From: Actinomycetota bacterium
Lineage (GTDB): Bacteria; Actinomycetota; Coriobacteriia; Anaerosomatales; Anaerosomataceae
Direction: 5' to 3'
DNA length: 64,000 nucleotides
Assembly: GCA_009773565.1 (NCBI GenBank)
Contig: WSXY01000003.1
Coordinates: 110,009 to 174,008, forward strand
The notes under the pieces were generated by a model, which saw only the letters and a program-made list of their open reading frames with translations, had not been told where the DNA came from and made no database searches. Shown in pieces: positions 9,019 through 18,427 of this stretch (position 1 is the stretch's first letter; every line of letters starts with the position of its first letter). A program made the translations under genes and the position numbers.

Positions 9019-10320
9019 ATGAGCGCTTCGGCACCCCGTTTCGACACCGTCGCCATCCACGGCGGCGCGGCCCCCGATCCCACCACCGGATCGCGCGCGG
9101 TCCCCATCTATCAGACGGTTGCGTACAACTTCAAAGACACCGATCACGCAGCGGACCTCTTCGGTCTGCGAGCATTCGGCAACATCTACTCCCGCATCAT
9201 GAACCCCACCACCGACGTGCTCGAGCAGCGTCTCGCAGCACTTCATGGCGGCACCGCTGCTGTCGCGGTCGCATCAGGTCATGCTGCCGAGAATCTCGCG
9301 CTCCTCAACCTCGCGGGTTCCGGCGACTCGATCGTCGCGTCCACGTCGCTCTACGGTGGCACGTGGAATATCTTCCTACACACCTTCAAGCGCCTCGGCA
9401 TCACCGTCCGATTCGTGGAGCCGACCGACATCGCCGGTTTTGTGTCGGCGACTGATGACACCACCAAGGCGTGGTTCATCGAGACGATCGGAAACCCTCG
9501 CCTTGACGTTCCCAACATCAAGGGCCTTTCCGATGCCGGGCGCGAGCTTGGCGTGCCGCTCGTAGTGGACAACACGTTCGCGACGCCGTACCTGTGTCGT
9601 CCCATCGAGCATGGCGCTGCAATCGTCGTCGAGTCGCTCACAAAGTGGATCGGCGGTCACGGAACGTCCCTCGGCGGCGCGGTCATCGACGGCGGCAACT
9701 TCGACTGGGGCAACGGCCGCTTCCCGCAGTTCACGGAGCCCGACGCCTCGTATCACGGGTTGAAGTTCTGGGACGTCTTCGGCGACTTCCCCGGACTTGG
9801 CAACGTGGCGTTCGGCATCCGGTTGCGCGTACAGCTCCTCCGCGACCTCGGCGCCTCGATCTCGCCGTTCAACGCACAGCAGATCCTGCTCGGCATTGAG
9901 ACACTTTCTCTGCGAGTGGAGCGCCACAGCACGAACGCGCTTGCGGTCGCGAAGTATCTTGAGGCGCATCCGAAGGTCGCCTGGGTGACGTACCCCGGCC
10001 TCGACAACCACCCGACGAAGGCGAATGCGGATGAGTACCTGTCGCACGGCCTCTACGGTGGCGTCGTCGTGTTCGGCGTCAAGGGCGGTCAGGACGCCGG
10101 CCGTGCACTCATCGAGGGTGTCGAATTGTTCTCGCACCTAGCAAATGTCGGCGACGCGAAGTCGCTGATCATCCATCCCGCGACGACCACGCACTCGCAA
10201 CTGAACGATGAGGAGCTTGTGCGCGCCGGTATCGGGCCCGACTTCGTGCGGCTTTCGATAGGAATCGAGGACATCGACGACATCATCGCTGATCTCGAAC
10301 AGGCCCTCGAGCGGGCATAG
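9019..10320 (+). CDS. metY: O-acetylhomoserine aminocarboxypropyltransferase (sulfhydrylase)
   Basis: The 433-residue PLP enzyme condenses O-acetylhomoserine with sulfide to give homocysteine. Family markers are FDTVAIHGG at the N-terminus, YSRIMNPTTDVLEQRLAALHGG, the PLP lysine in ESLTKWIGGHGTSLGG near residue 210, and the C-terminal SIGIEDIDDIIADL. Length is normal for the MetY class and longer than cystathionine gamma-synthase. It is the first structural gene after the Met leader and lies two bases upstream of metX, which makes its co-substrate. The start follows GAGAGGAA. Confidence 0.94.
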   Translation: MSASAPRFDTVAIHGGAAPDPTTGSRAVPIYQTVAYNFKDTDHAADLFGLRAFGNIYSRIMNPTTDVLEQRLAALHGGTAAVAVASGHAAENLALLNLAGSGDSIVASTSLYGGTWNIFLHTFKRLGITVRFVEPTDIAGFVSATDDTTKAWFIETIGNPRLDVPNIKGLSDAGRELGVPLVVDNTFATPYLCRPIEHGAAIVVESLTKWIGGHGTSLGGAVIDGGNFDWGNGRFPQFTEPDASYHGLKFWDVFGDFPGLGNVAFGIRLRVQLLRDLGASISPFNAQQILLGIETLSLRVERHSTNALAVAKYLEAHPKVAWVTYPGLDNHPTKANADEYLSHGLYGGVVVFGVKGGQDAGRALIEGVELFSHLANVGDAKSLIIHPATTTHSQLNDEELVRAGIGPDFVRLSIGIEDIDDIIADLEQALERA

Positions 10321-10322
10321 GA

Positions 10323-11471
10323 ATGGCTGCAAAGAACGACTCCCCGGGGAGCTTCTCGCTCCCCGGGGGTCATACACTTCTCTCGGGTCAACGACTCGAG
10401 TCCATAGAAGTCGCGTTCGAGACCTTCGGTAAGCTTGATGCCCAGGGCTCGAACGCTGTACTGATCTTCCACGCGCTCTCGGGTGATTCGCACGTCGCAA
10501 ACGGCCCCGACGTAACCGGCCGTCCTCGTGATGGCTGGTGGGCCGACCTGGTGGGTCCGGGGCGCGCCATCGATACGACCCGGTACTTCGTCGTGTGCGC
10601 AAACGTGATTGGCGGTTGCTCCGGGACGACAGGCCCCGGTTCGATCGATCCGGCAACCGGCGCATCGTATGGAACACGTTTTCCGCTCGTGACCATAGAG
10701 GATATGGCCGACATCCAGGCAGCGCTTCTCGATTCGCTCGGTATCGCTCGTCTCTTGGCGGTCGTCGGCGGCTCGATGGGTGGTATGCAGGCGCTCGCCT
10801 TCGCGCAGCGGTTCCCCGATCGCTGTGCAAGCGTGCTCGCCATCGCAACCACGTGGCGCCTTGGTGCGCAGGCGATCGCCTTCAATGAGGTTGGTCGCAC
10901 AGCGATCCTTGGCGATCCGGCATTCTTGGGCGGGGACTACTACGGCTCCGGACAACCGGAAAGCGGTCTTGCCATCGCGCGCATGATCGGACACATCACG
11001 TATCTCTCAGATGACTCGATGCGCGAGAAGTTCGGTCGGCGACTGCGCGAACGCGAAGGACACGCCTTCGAGTTTGTGAGCGAGTTCGAGGTCGAGAGCT
11101 ACCTCGCCTACCAGGGTCGCAAATTCGTGGAGCGCTTCGACGCCAATACCTACCTCTACATGACCAAAGCTATGGACTACTTCGATCTCAGCGCCGGCTT
11201 TCCAGACCTCGTCGACGCGGTGCGCGGTATCGACGCGCGGTTCCTTGTGCTGTCGTTCAGCAGCGACTGGCTCTTCCCGACGTACCAGGCGAGAGAACTC
11301 GTCGATGCACTCCAGGCCGCCGGTTCCGAGGTCTCATTCGCTGAGATCGAGAGTCCGTACGGCCACGACGCATTTCTCCTCGAGCCCGCCGAGCAGACCC
11401 GTTTCATCGCACCGTTCCTCGCGAGCGTATATGCGGACGGGCGCGACACACGAGGAGATGATGCACGATGA
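10323..11471 (+). CDS. metX: homoserine O-acetyltransferase
   Basis: The 382-residue alpha/beta hydrolase acylates homoserine, the committed step to methionine. The conserved block GGCSGTTGPGS, the nucleophile elbow VGGSMGGMQALAF (Ser near residue 150) and the C-terminal Asp/His pair (SSDWLFP, YGHDAFLLE) are present. Some MetX-fold enzymes use succinyl-CoA instead of acetyl-CoA; the partner metY favours acetylation. It sits between metY (two-base gap) and metW (four-base ATGA overlap). Confidence 0.94.
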   Translation: MAAKNDSPGSFSLPGGHTLLSGQRLESIEVAFETFGKLDAQGSNAVLIFHALSGDSHVANGPDVTGRPRDGWWADLVGPGRAIDTTRYFVVCANVIGGCSGTTGPGSIDPATGASYGTRFPLVTIEDMADIQAALLDSLGIARLLAVVGGSMGGMQALAFAQRFPDRCASVLAIATTWRLGAQAIAFNEVGRTAILGDPAFLGGDYYGSGQPESGLAIARMIGHITYLSDDSMREKFGRRLREREGHAFEFVSEFEVESYLAYQGRKFVERFDANTYLYMTKAMDYFDLSAGFPDLVDAVRGIDARFLVLSFSSDWLFPTYQARELVDALQAAGSEVSFAEIESPYGHDAFLLEPAEQTRFIAPFLASVYADGRDTRGDDAR

Positions 11472-12100
11472 CGGCCGCTCAGTTCCTCCGCTCGGACCTT
11501 CGATTCATCGGTGAACTGGTGCCCACGGGAAGCCGCGTGCTCGATCTCGGGTGTGGAAGCGGCGACCTCCTCGCCTACCTGCGAGACGAACGAGACTGCA
11601 CCGTGCGCGGTGTTGAGCTTTCGGCCCCAGACATCGCCACAGCTATCGGACGTGGCATCTCCGTGGTACAAGACGACCTCGACCGAGGACTCGCCGGCTT
11701 TGCCGACGGCTCGTTCGATATCGTCATCCTGTCGCAAACGCTGCAGATCGTTCGCAACCCCGCGCTCGTGCTCCGTGAGATGCTCCGCGTGGGTCGACGC
11801 GCGGTGCTATCGTTCCCAAACTTCGGTAACTGGCGAGTGCGAGGTTATCTGGCATTTCGCGGTCGGATGCCCGTTTCACGCTCGATTCCGTACAGCTGGT
11901 ATGACACGCCCAACATCCACCACACCACCCTGAAGGACTTCAGGGACTTCGTTTCCGCAAACGGGGGCGTGATCCTCCGGGAGCTCCCACTTGCGGCGAA
12001 CTCCTCAGGCGTGGGCGTTCACCCGGTGCGCTTCGTCCCGAACCTGCGCGCTGAGCTTGCGGTAGCGGTCGTCACAAGGGCAGATGACGTCGCTCCGTAG
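11468..12100 (+). CDS. metW: MetW-like methyltransferase-fold protein
   Basis: The 210-residue protein has a SAM-type motif I (VLDLGCGSGDLLAYL) and the MetW-typical block SQTLQIVRNPALVLREMLRVG and SFPNFGNWRVR. MetW is encoded next to MetX in many bacteria and has been reported in Proteobacteria to associate with or be required for MetX activity; its own methyltransferase activity is unclear. Here it overlaps metX by four bases, supporting a partner role. Confidence 0.9.
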   Translation: MTAAQFLRSDLRFIGELVPTGSRVLDLGCGSGDLLAYLRDERDCTVRGVELSAPDIATAIGRGISVVQDDLDRGLAGFADGSFDIVILSQTLQIVRNPALVLREMLRVGRRAVLSFPNFGNWRVRGYLAFRGRMPVSRSIPYSWYDTPNIHHTTLKDFRDFVSANGGVILRELPLAANSSGVGVHPVRFVPNLRAELAVAVVTRADDVAP

Positions 12101-12207
12101 GCATTACTCATATTCTCATCGGATTAGTGCGCTTATACATCTTGCCCGGACACAGGTAGCGGCGTAGGGTTAACTGCAGACGATCACCCGTCCGGTTGGG
12201 AGACACC

Positions 12208-13161
12208 ATGAATGCCTACACCTCTGTTATCGAAACCATCGGCCGCACACCGGTCGTGCAACTGAACCGACTTGCCGAAGGCTTGCCCGCTTCCGTCGTT
12301 ATCAAGCTTGAGTCGCGCAATCCTGGCGGCTCGGTCAAGGATCGTATCGGATGGGGCATGGTCGAGGACGCCGAGCAGCGCGGACTCATCACGCCCGGGG
12401 AGTCCGTTCTCATTGAACCGACATCGGGAAACACCGGCATCGCCCTCGCGATGATCGGCGCGTCCCGCGGATATCGAGTAATCCTGACCATGCCTGAGTC
12501 AATGTCGATCGAGCGACGCAAGCTCCTCGCAGCATACGGCGCTGAACTCGTACTCACCCCTCGCGCCACGGGTATGAAGGGAGCGGTTGACGCAGCGAAC
12601 GAACTTGCCGCAGCAACGCCAAACTCCTTCATCCCCGGGCAGTTCGACAACCCCGCCAACCCGGCCTCCCACTACTGCACGACCGGGCCCGAGATCGAGT
12701 CGATTCTCGAAGGGAAGACGCCGGGGGCATTCGTCGCCGGTGTCGGGACAGGTGGCACGATCACGGGCGGCGGACGATATCTCAAGGAGCGCTTCCCCGG
12801 CATACGGCTTGTGGCGGTCGAGCCCGCAGAGTCCCCTATCATCGGGCAGCGCATTCGCGGTGAGGAACTCACCCCGGGTCCTCATCTCATCCAGGGTATC
12901 GGCGCTAACTTCATCCCGACCGTGCTCGATCTCGAGCAACTCGACGAGGTGCTCCCCGTTCCGGGTGAGGTCGCAATCGCCACGGCGCGGCGACTCGCCG
13001 CCGAAGAAGGCATCTTTGTGGGGATCTCGTCCGGCGCGAACGTGGCAGCTGCGCTCCAACTTGCGGCGCGCCCCGAATTCGCAGGAACGGTCATCGTGAC
13101 GGTCGCCCCGTCGACCGGCGAGCGCTATCTCTCGACGCCGCTCTGGGAAGGCATCACCTGA
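12208..13161 (+). CDS. cysK: cysteine synthase A (O-acetylserine sulfhydrylase)
   Basis: The 317-residue PLP enzyme makes cysteine from O-acetylserine and sulfide. The PLP lysine lies in [12 protein letters not shown] (near residue 40), the substrate loop is [11 protein letters not shown], and the phosphate-binding loop is [13 protein letters not shown] chose the ATG at 12208 behind GGGAG; a TTG four codons upstream overlaps the Shine-Dalgarno. A candidate -10 (TTATAC, 12133-12138) lies in the 107-bp gap after metW. No cysE is in the window. The Rrf2 gene one base downstream is probably its regulator. Confidence 0.93.
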   Translation: MNAYTSVIETIGRTPVVQLNRLAEGLPASVVIKLESRNPGGSVKDRIGWGMVEDAEQRGLITPGESVLIEPTSGNTGIALAMIGASRGYRVILTMPESMSIERRKLLAAYGAELVLTPRATGMKGAVDAANELAAATPNSFIPGQFDNPANPASHYCTTGPEIESILEGKTPGAFVAGVGTGGTITGGGRYLKERFPGIRLVAVEPAESPIIGQRIRGEELTPGPHLIQGIGANFIPTVLDLEQLDEVLPVPGEVAIATARRLAAEEGIFVGISSGANVAAALQLAARPEFAGTVIVTVAPSTGERYLSTPLWEGIT

Positions 13162-13162
13162 T

Positions 13163-13579
13163 ATGCGCGTTTCACAGCGACTCGACTACTCGATCCGCCT
13201 GCTCGTTGCGCTCGCCGCGCGACCAGCAGGTGAGTTCGTAGGCGCAGGTGAACTCGCGGAGTCGCTGGGTATGCCCCGACGGTTCCTTGAGTTGCAGGCT
13301 ACCGCACTTGCCAAGACCGGCCTCATCACATGCCGTAGAGGCACTGGCGGCGGCTGCGCTCTCGCGAAACCGGCACACTCGGTGACGCTCACCCAGGTCA
13401 TCGAGGCAGTCGAGGGAACGCTTCTCGATGTACCACTGACCAGCGATTCGGCGTCAGCCGAAACGTGGGCGAGTATCGCAACAGTAATCAAGGAACAACT
13501 CTCGTCAGTCACACTCGCTGACCTTGCAGCACGCCAGCGTGAGATCGATGCCGAACGAACTCCCATGTACTTCATCTAA
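13163..13579 (+). CDS. Rrf2-family transcriptional regulator (CymR-like)
   Basis: The 138-residue protein begins with the Rrf2 winged-helix pattern (RLDYSIRLLVALA, ELAESLGMPRRFLE, GLITCRRGTGGGCAL). It lacks the three-cysteine cluster of IscR/NsrR, so it is more like CymR, which represses cysteine genes in Firmicutes through interaction with CysK. Its position one base after cysK fits such a role. Its stop overlaps the stop of the convergent gene by four bases. Cluster binding is unlikely: the only cysteines are the two in the wing. Confidence 0.85.
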   Translation: MRVSQRLDYSIRLLVALAARPAGEFVGAGELAESLGMPRRFLELQATALAKTGLITCRRGTGGGCALAKPAHSVTLTQVIEAVEGTLLDVPLTSDSASAETWASIATVIKEQLSSVTLADLAARQREIDAERTPMYFI

Positions 13580-13968
13580 GTAGTGCTGCCGACAACCTCC
13601 CTACATGTCGCAGCAAGGCGCGCATGGATGGTGCGCATGAAGGCGACCTTGTCTGGTGCGCTTCGCGCAAGCTGATCGAGCAGTTCGCCGAACGCCGATC
13701 GCGCGAGATCGGGAACGCCCACACCCAGGCCCTTAAGACCTCGGACGCGGTCACGGGTGAACGAGAAGACCGCGCGCGCATCGGTGCCCAGCAGAGCGCT
13801 GCCCGCGCCCCCGGTACGCGAGAGCGTAACCCGGTACCAATCGGCATCCCGGATGACCAACATCTCAACGCCCTCGTCCGTCAGTGCCACTCGAACGAGT
13901 CGCTCCAGCACGACAATGAGCTCGCTGGTGTCCGCGTCGGACGGGCCGACCGCCCGATGCCCGTTCAT
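13576..13968 (-). CDS. hypothetical protein, coupled to the HEAT-repeat gene
   Basis: I do not recognise this 130-residue soluble protein. It has a predicted alpha/beta core (VEMLVIRDADWYRVTLSR) followed by helices. It overlaps the upstream HEAT-repeat gene by four bases, so the two are probably translated together and may interact. No catalytic motif or metal-binding pattern is visible. Confidence 0.65.
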   Translation of the reverse strand: MNGHRAVGPSDADTSELIVVLERLVRVALTDEGVEMLVIRDADWYRVTLSRTGGAGSALLGTDARAVFSFTRDRVRGLKGLGVGVPDLARSAFGELLDQLARSAPDKVAFMRTIHARLAATCREVVGSTT

Positions 13969-14492
13969 GCCGGCTCATCAAGTAAGGCGAGGAGTTCTTC
14001 CGCCCATCGTACGAACTCCTGCGGCCGACCTCTGTCGCGCAGTTGTTCCAGAGACTCGCGCGCTGCCGGACCGATCTCCTCGAGCGCTCCCAACAAGGCG
14101 TGTGTGGCGTCACATGAAGCAAAGACCATCGGCAAGGTGTCCACAAAGACCGCTGCCGTGGCAGCGCCGCCACAACGGCCAAGCGCATGCGTGATCGTGA
14201 AGTACGTACCAGGTTGTCCGACGCCCCACCTCTGGAGAACGACCCTAAACCGCTCCAGCAAGGCACGCTCGACTTCCTCGTCCCGCCCGAAGCGTGCGAG
14301 CGCCAGGTTCGCCGCAAGCACCGGCGCTCTATCCTCGGCAATCAGCCCCCGCAGTATGGGAATCGCACGCGGATCACCACTCGCACCAAGCGAGTAGACA
14401 AGCGCCGTGCGAACGCCAGGGTCGGTCTTCGCGGACCTGATCCTGCGCACCATTGCGGCGAAGTCGTCGGTCGTCGGCTTCTTCTCGGTCAT
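13965..14492 (-). CDS. HEAT-repeat domain protein
   Basis: The 175-residue all-alpha protein contains HEAT/PBS-lyase-type repeats, for example LGASGDPRAIPILRGLI at residues 30-46 and further helix pairs to residue 125. Such repeats form curved scaffolds for protein binding; some related short proteins act on phycobilins, but nothing here points to that. It overlaps the next gene (13576-13968) by four bases. The C-terminal FVRWAEELLALLDEP may be a docking helix. Confidence 0.72.
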   Translation of the reverse strand: MTEKKPTTDDFAAMVRRIRSAKTDPGVRTALVYSLGASGDPRAIPILRGLIAEDRAPVLAANLALARFGRDEEVERALLERFRVVLQRWGVGQPGTYFTITHALGRCGGAATAAVFVDTLPMVFASCDATHALLGALEEIGPAARESLEQLRDRGRPQEFVRWAEELLALLDEPA

Positions 14493-14577
14493 GTGAGCCT
14501 CCCACGGTCGAAGTACATCCGTGCCCCTACTTCAAGCCTACAGGGGAGGTCTGACATGATTGATCGAGCCGAGGTGC

Positions 14578-15465
14578 CTACTCTGCGTAAAGCCGCCAGA
14601 GCGCCTGCGTACCGAGTTCCGCGCCACCATCTTCGGCGAGACGCTCATAGAGGCGCTTTGCAAGGTCGAGCCCGGGCAGGTCGATGCCGGCGGTCTCAGC
14701 TTCGGCCAGCGCGATACGCAGGTCCTTCACAAAGTGCTTCACAAAGAAGCCGGGAGCGAAATCGTCTTGAAGGATCCGTAGACCGAGATTGCTCATCGAC
14801 CAGGATCCGGCAGATCCTGCCGCAATTGCTGAATGCACGAGTGCGGGATCGAGACCCTGCCCCTTTGCGTAGACAAGCGCCTCGACGACGCCGAGCATCG
14901 TGCCGGCGATCGCAATCTGGTTGGCCATCTTCGTGTGCTGACCGGTGCCCGCCGGGCCCATGTGGGTCACCGTCTTACCCATGACCTCAAAGAGCGGCAG
15001 CGCGCGCTCAAAAGCCTCATTCTCGCCGCCGACCATGATCGTAAGACGAGCTTCGCGTGCTCCGATATCGCCGCCCGAAACAGGCGCATCAAGTGCAAGC
15101 ACTCCTCGCGCAGCAGCAGCCTCGGCGATTCGCTTAGCGAGCGACGGTGTCGACGTGGTCATGTCGACAATGACCGACCCGCGAGGAGATCCTTGCACGA
15201 TGCCACCCGGAGCGAGATAGATCTCCTCGACATCGGCAGGGTAGCCGACGATGGTGATCGTGATTTCAGCTCTCGATGCAGCCTCACCAGCGCTAAATGC
15301 CCAACTCGCACCGCGCGACAGCAGGTCCTCGGCCTTGCTCGCGGTCCGGCTGAACAGCACGAGTTGATATCCGGCGTCGAGAAGGTGTCCGGCCATCGAG
15401 CGACCCATCACGCCGAGACCGACGAATGCGACGGTGGGGAGCTGATTCGTCCCCGAACTCAGCAC
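14578..15465 (-). CDS. NAD(P)-dependent beta-hydroxyacid dehydrogenase (3-hydroxyisobutyrate dehydrogenase family)
   Basis: The 295-residue protein has an N-terminal Rossmann motif (VAFVGLGVMGRSMAGHLLDAG), the family substrate loop DAPVSGGDIGAREARLTIMVGG near residue 120 and the catalytic-lysine segment GTGQHTKMANQ near residue 170. The family includes 3-hydroxyisobutyrate dehydrogenase, tartronate semialdehyde reductase and gamma-hydroxybutyrate/succinic semialdehyde reductases, and the exact substrate cannot be assigned. Its start overlaps the end of the small upstream gene. Confidence 0.88.
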   Translation of the reverse strand: MLSSGTNQLPTVAFVGLGVMGRSMAGHLLDAGYQLVLFSRTASKAEDLLSRGASWAFSAGEAASRAEITITIVGYPADVEEIYLAPGGIVQGSPRGSVIVDMTTSTPSLAKRIAEAAAARGVLALDAPVSGGDIGAREARLTIMVGGENEAFERALPLFEVMGKTVTHMGPAGTGQHTKMANQIAIAGTMLGVVEALVYAKGQGLDPALVHSAIAAGSAGSWSMSNLGLRILQDDFAPGFFVKHFVKDLRIALAEAETAGIDLPGLDLAKRLYERLAEDGGAELGTQALWRLYAE

Positions 15466-15695
15466 GTGCCCGCCTCACTACCGGTGCTCTTATTCTGATG
15501 CGCGCCAACCGCCCAATCCGTGACGCCCGCCATACACGACGGACATGGATGCAGCGCGAGCACCTCGAGGGTGCTCAGCAACTCGACGTCTTCGTCAAGA
15601 ATCGCGGGAACCAGGTGCGTGAACCGGTGACCGCATGCGTGGTCGACCTGCGCCGGACGCAACGAACCGGGTGCGTTATGAGTGTCAGATGCCAT
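15459..15695 (-). CDS. small putative zinc-binding protein
   Basis: This 78-codon frame overlaps the start of the dehydrogenase gene by seven bases. It contains ACGH near the N-terminus and HPCPSC in the middle, plausible ligands of a zinc ribbon or treble clef. No strong Shine-Dalgarno is seen, which lowers confidence. It could be a real small metal-binding protein cotranscribed with the dehydrogenase, or a chance frame in GC-rich DNA. Confidence 0.42.
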   Translation of the reverse strand: MASDTHNAPGSLRPAQVDHACGHRFTHLVPAILDEDVELLSTLEVLALHPCPSCMAGVTDWAVGAHQNKSTGSEAGTC

Positions 15696-15727
15696 GCGAC
15701 CAGTGTAGCGGAAAGCACCCCGGATGC

Positions 15728-18409
15728 TTAGGCCCTCAACGCCAGCGACACGAGGAAGACCAGCAACACGATAACAATCATCGCAACGTTCACGCTCATG
15801 TCACGAGCGTAGCGCTGAATCGCACGCCGCGTCCCCACAATGCTTTCCTCGCCGAAATGATCCGCGGCGGGCCAACCCGCGCGTTCCTGTGTGACACCGG
15901 CGACCGCAAGTCGCGTAATGTCGGCTAGCCAGCGTGCGGACTTCTCGAGCCGGGTAAGCCCCTCGCTGCTGTACGCATGCAAGGTCGCTCCATCCGGCAC
16001 CGCCTGCAGTACCGCCTGACCGGCTTCCAGCAAACGTACGGAGGCAGCGGCGTATCTCGGTACAAGCGCTGCGAGTCGGACGTCAAAGCGCTCGTCACTC
16101 AGGAGCCTGTTGACGGCGGCAGATATGTCACGAGTGACATTCTCGCCCTCCATACGCCGACCAGCGAGCGCAAGAGACGTCGCGGATACGATATCTCGCG
16201 ATGAAACGAGTCCGCGAACAACACCATCGAACCCATGACGCACTTCATCGGCCAGCCCATATCGAACAAGATCAGAGACAACGCCCATTCGCTCCCGAAA
16301 GACACGACCGGCCATGTAACTGGCGATATCCCTAACCGCGTCCACCGTAGCCCGGCATTCGGTGGCATCGTAGTCGGGCCATTCTCGAACACGTTGGATA
16401 GCTCCCGAGACAGCCATCCGTACTGTTGCCTGCCGCTCACGCTCCAGCACCACGTACACGCCCTGCACAAAGTGCTGATCACGAGGCCCCGGCGCACCCG
16501 TCGCAAGCGTCATCACGAAGCGGCGCCGCGAGCGCTCAAGACGCGCCCACTCCGTGCGATACCAGGCACGAGACACCAACAGCCCCCGCGACACAGCACT
16601 GCGGCCCATGTCATACCCGGTGGCAGTGAATGCACACGATGCGAGCAAACCCTTTGCTACCTTGCGGTACCAGAAATCAACACCGAACCATTTTGGCGCG
16701 CGCAGATGGAACAGGCCGTACTTCATTCCGACCAAAAAGATCACAGCACCGATTGCAAACGCGACGCCCACTGACGAGATGTCCTTTGTGCTCAGGAAGT
16801 ACTTCGCAAGATACTCCTCGAGAATCTCCGGGTTGACACCCCACGCCTCAAGCCCGGGGGCGAATACTCCCCGGATAACCACCTGCGGGACCAGGCCGAG
16901 AGTGATGATCGCCGTCGATAAGAGACCCATAGCCACGAGCATCCTCGGGGGCGGGTCCTTAACCTCCGGCCCGTACTCTCGCTTAGGTTTTCCAAGGAAC
17001 ACGAGTCCTATGAGCTTAATGAACGAGCAGACCGTGCCGCCACAGGTCAGGATGAAGATCTTCTCGGCAACGACAAGAGATACAAGTCCGTGATAGTCGG
17101 CAGCTTCGACGATTGCGTGATGGATAAGACTCTTGCTCACAAATCCGTTGAAGAGCGGCACACCCGTAATGCCGAACGCGGCAATAAGCGTAAGCAGGAA
17201 CGTAAGCGGCATGCGCTTCCACAGGCCCCCCAGCCTATACATATCAAGTTCCGCCGTTCGGAAGAACACGGCACCCACGCCGAGGAAGAGTGCGCTCTTG
17301 AACAACCCGTGGTTCACGACGTGGAACAGCCCGCCCGCAACACCCATCGCACCATGCGCGCCCAAGTAGCCCGCTGCTCCGAGGCCGGCCAGTATGAATC
17401 CCATCTGACTCACGCTGTGGTACGCCAGCATACGCTTGGCGTTGTGCTGCCCGAGCGCGAGCACAACACCTATGAACATGGTCGCGACCCCGAACCACAG
17501 AACGACGAGTCCAAGCTGGCTCGTGAAATGCCATGCGCTCGCCTCGACACCCGCGCCAATCTCTGGCCGCATAAGCGCGAGCAGCGTCCTGAAGATGCCG
17601 TACGCGCCGGCCTTGATCATCACGCCAGAGAGGAGCGCACTCGCGGGCGACGGCGCGACCGGGTGTGCGTCCGGCAACCACACGTGCACCGGAAGCATGC
17701 CCGCCTTTACGCCGAATCCGAGTATCAAGAGGGATGCAGCGGCCCAACGAAGCGCCTCCGTGCCCTCTTTGAACGGTATGGGCGCAATCGCGCCGGTCCC
17801 CCCGATTGCGTACGTCAGGAAGATGCCGCCGATAAGCGCAAATCCGCCGACGACCGTCATCCACCAGTACTTGATCGACGCCTTCTTCGCCTCGTCCGTT
17901 TCGGTGTGTATAACGAGCAGGAACGCGACCAGCCCCAGCACCTCGAAGAACAGGTACAGGGTTATGAGGTCGCCAGCGAGCACAACACCGAGGTTTGCCG
18001 CCAGTACGATCAGACTTGTGGCGTGATAGCGGTCGTGCGCATGCTCATGCTTCATGTAGTCCAGCGAGTAGAGCGTCGAACAGAACCAGACGAATGTAGT
18101 GAACAGCGCGAACAGGAGGCCGAACGAGTCGACCGTGAAGTCGAGTCTACCGAGCAGCCCTGGCAACTCACACCCAATGCGATGATCAGCTGCGACGGGT
18201 CCGATCATGGCCACCGCACCAAGGAGCGCCAGGCCCGTCACGGCAACAACGATCGTATTGCGCACCTTCGGCCAGCGCTTCCCGAGGGCGACGACGAGCA
18301 CCGCTCCGACCAGCGGCATCAATACGAGGAGCGCAGGCAGAGCGCTGTACGCGACGTGCATTCCCTCAAGCACCTCGCCTACTGCTTCCACCGCTTGCGG
18401 GGCTTCCAT
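15728..18409 (-). CDS. NuoL/MrpA-like antiporter subunit with a long soluble C-terminal extension
   Basis: The 893-residue protein has an N-terminal antiporter module of about 14 helices (residues 20-560). It carries the conserved Glu in YLFFEVLGL and the Lys in GVKAGMLPVHVWLPDAH, residues used for proton translocation in complex I and Mrp. After residue 580 comes about 280 residues of Arg-rich, largely helical cytoplasmic sequence, then a final membrane helix (MIVIVLLVFLVSLAL). The extension is not part of ordinary NuoL/MrpA. ATG 18409 is chosen because GGGGAGG precedes it; the frame extends only to a TTG inside that Shine-Dalgarno. It is the last gene of the Mrp operon. Confidence 0.85.
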   Translation of the reverse strand: MEAPQAVEAVGEVLEGMHVAYSALPALLVLMPLVGAVLVVALGKRWPKVRNTIVVAVTGLALLGAVAMIGPVAADHRIGCELPGLLGRLDFTVDSFGLLFALFTTFVWFCSTLYSLDYMKHEHAHDRYHATSLIVLAANLGVVLAGDLITLYLFFEVLGLVAFLLVIHTETDEAKKASIKYWWMTVVGGFALIGGIFLTYAIGGTGAIAPIPFKEGTEALRWAAASLLILGFGVKAGMLPVHVWLPDAHPVAPSPASALLSGVMIKAGAYGIFRTLLALMRPEIGAGVEASAWHFTSQLGLVVLWFGVATMFIGVVLALGQHNAKRMLAYHSVSQMGFILAGLGAAGYLGAHGAMGVAGGLFHVVNHGLFKSALFLGVGAVFFRTAELDMYRLGGLWKRMPLTFLLTLIAAFGITGVPLFNGFVSKSLIHHAIVEAADYHGLVSLVVAEKIFILTCGGTVCSFIKLIGLVFLGKPKREYGPEVKDPPPRMLVAMGLLSTAIITLGLVPQVVIRGVFAPGLEAWGVNPEILEEYLAKYFLSTKDISSVGVAFAIGAVIFLVGMKYGLFHLRAPKWFGVDFWYRKVAKGLLASCAFTATGYDMGRSAVSRGLLVSRAWYRTEWARLERSRRRFVMTLATGAPGPRDQHFVQGVYVVLERERQATVRMAVSGAIQRVREWPDYDATECRATVDAVRDIASYMAGRVFRERMGVVSDLVRYGLADEVRHGFDGVVRGLVSSRDIVSATSLALAGRRMEGENVTRDISAAVNRLLSDERFDVRLAALVPRYAAASVRLLEAGQAVLQAVPDGATLHAYSSEGLTRLEKSARWLADITRLAVAGVTQERAGWPAADHFGEESIVGTRRAIQRYARDMSVNVAMIVIVLLVFLVSLALRA

Positions 18410-18427
18410 CGACAGCCTCCCCAATTC

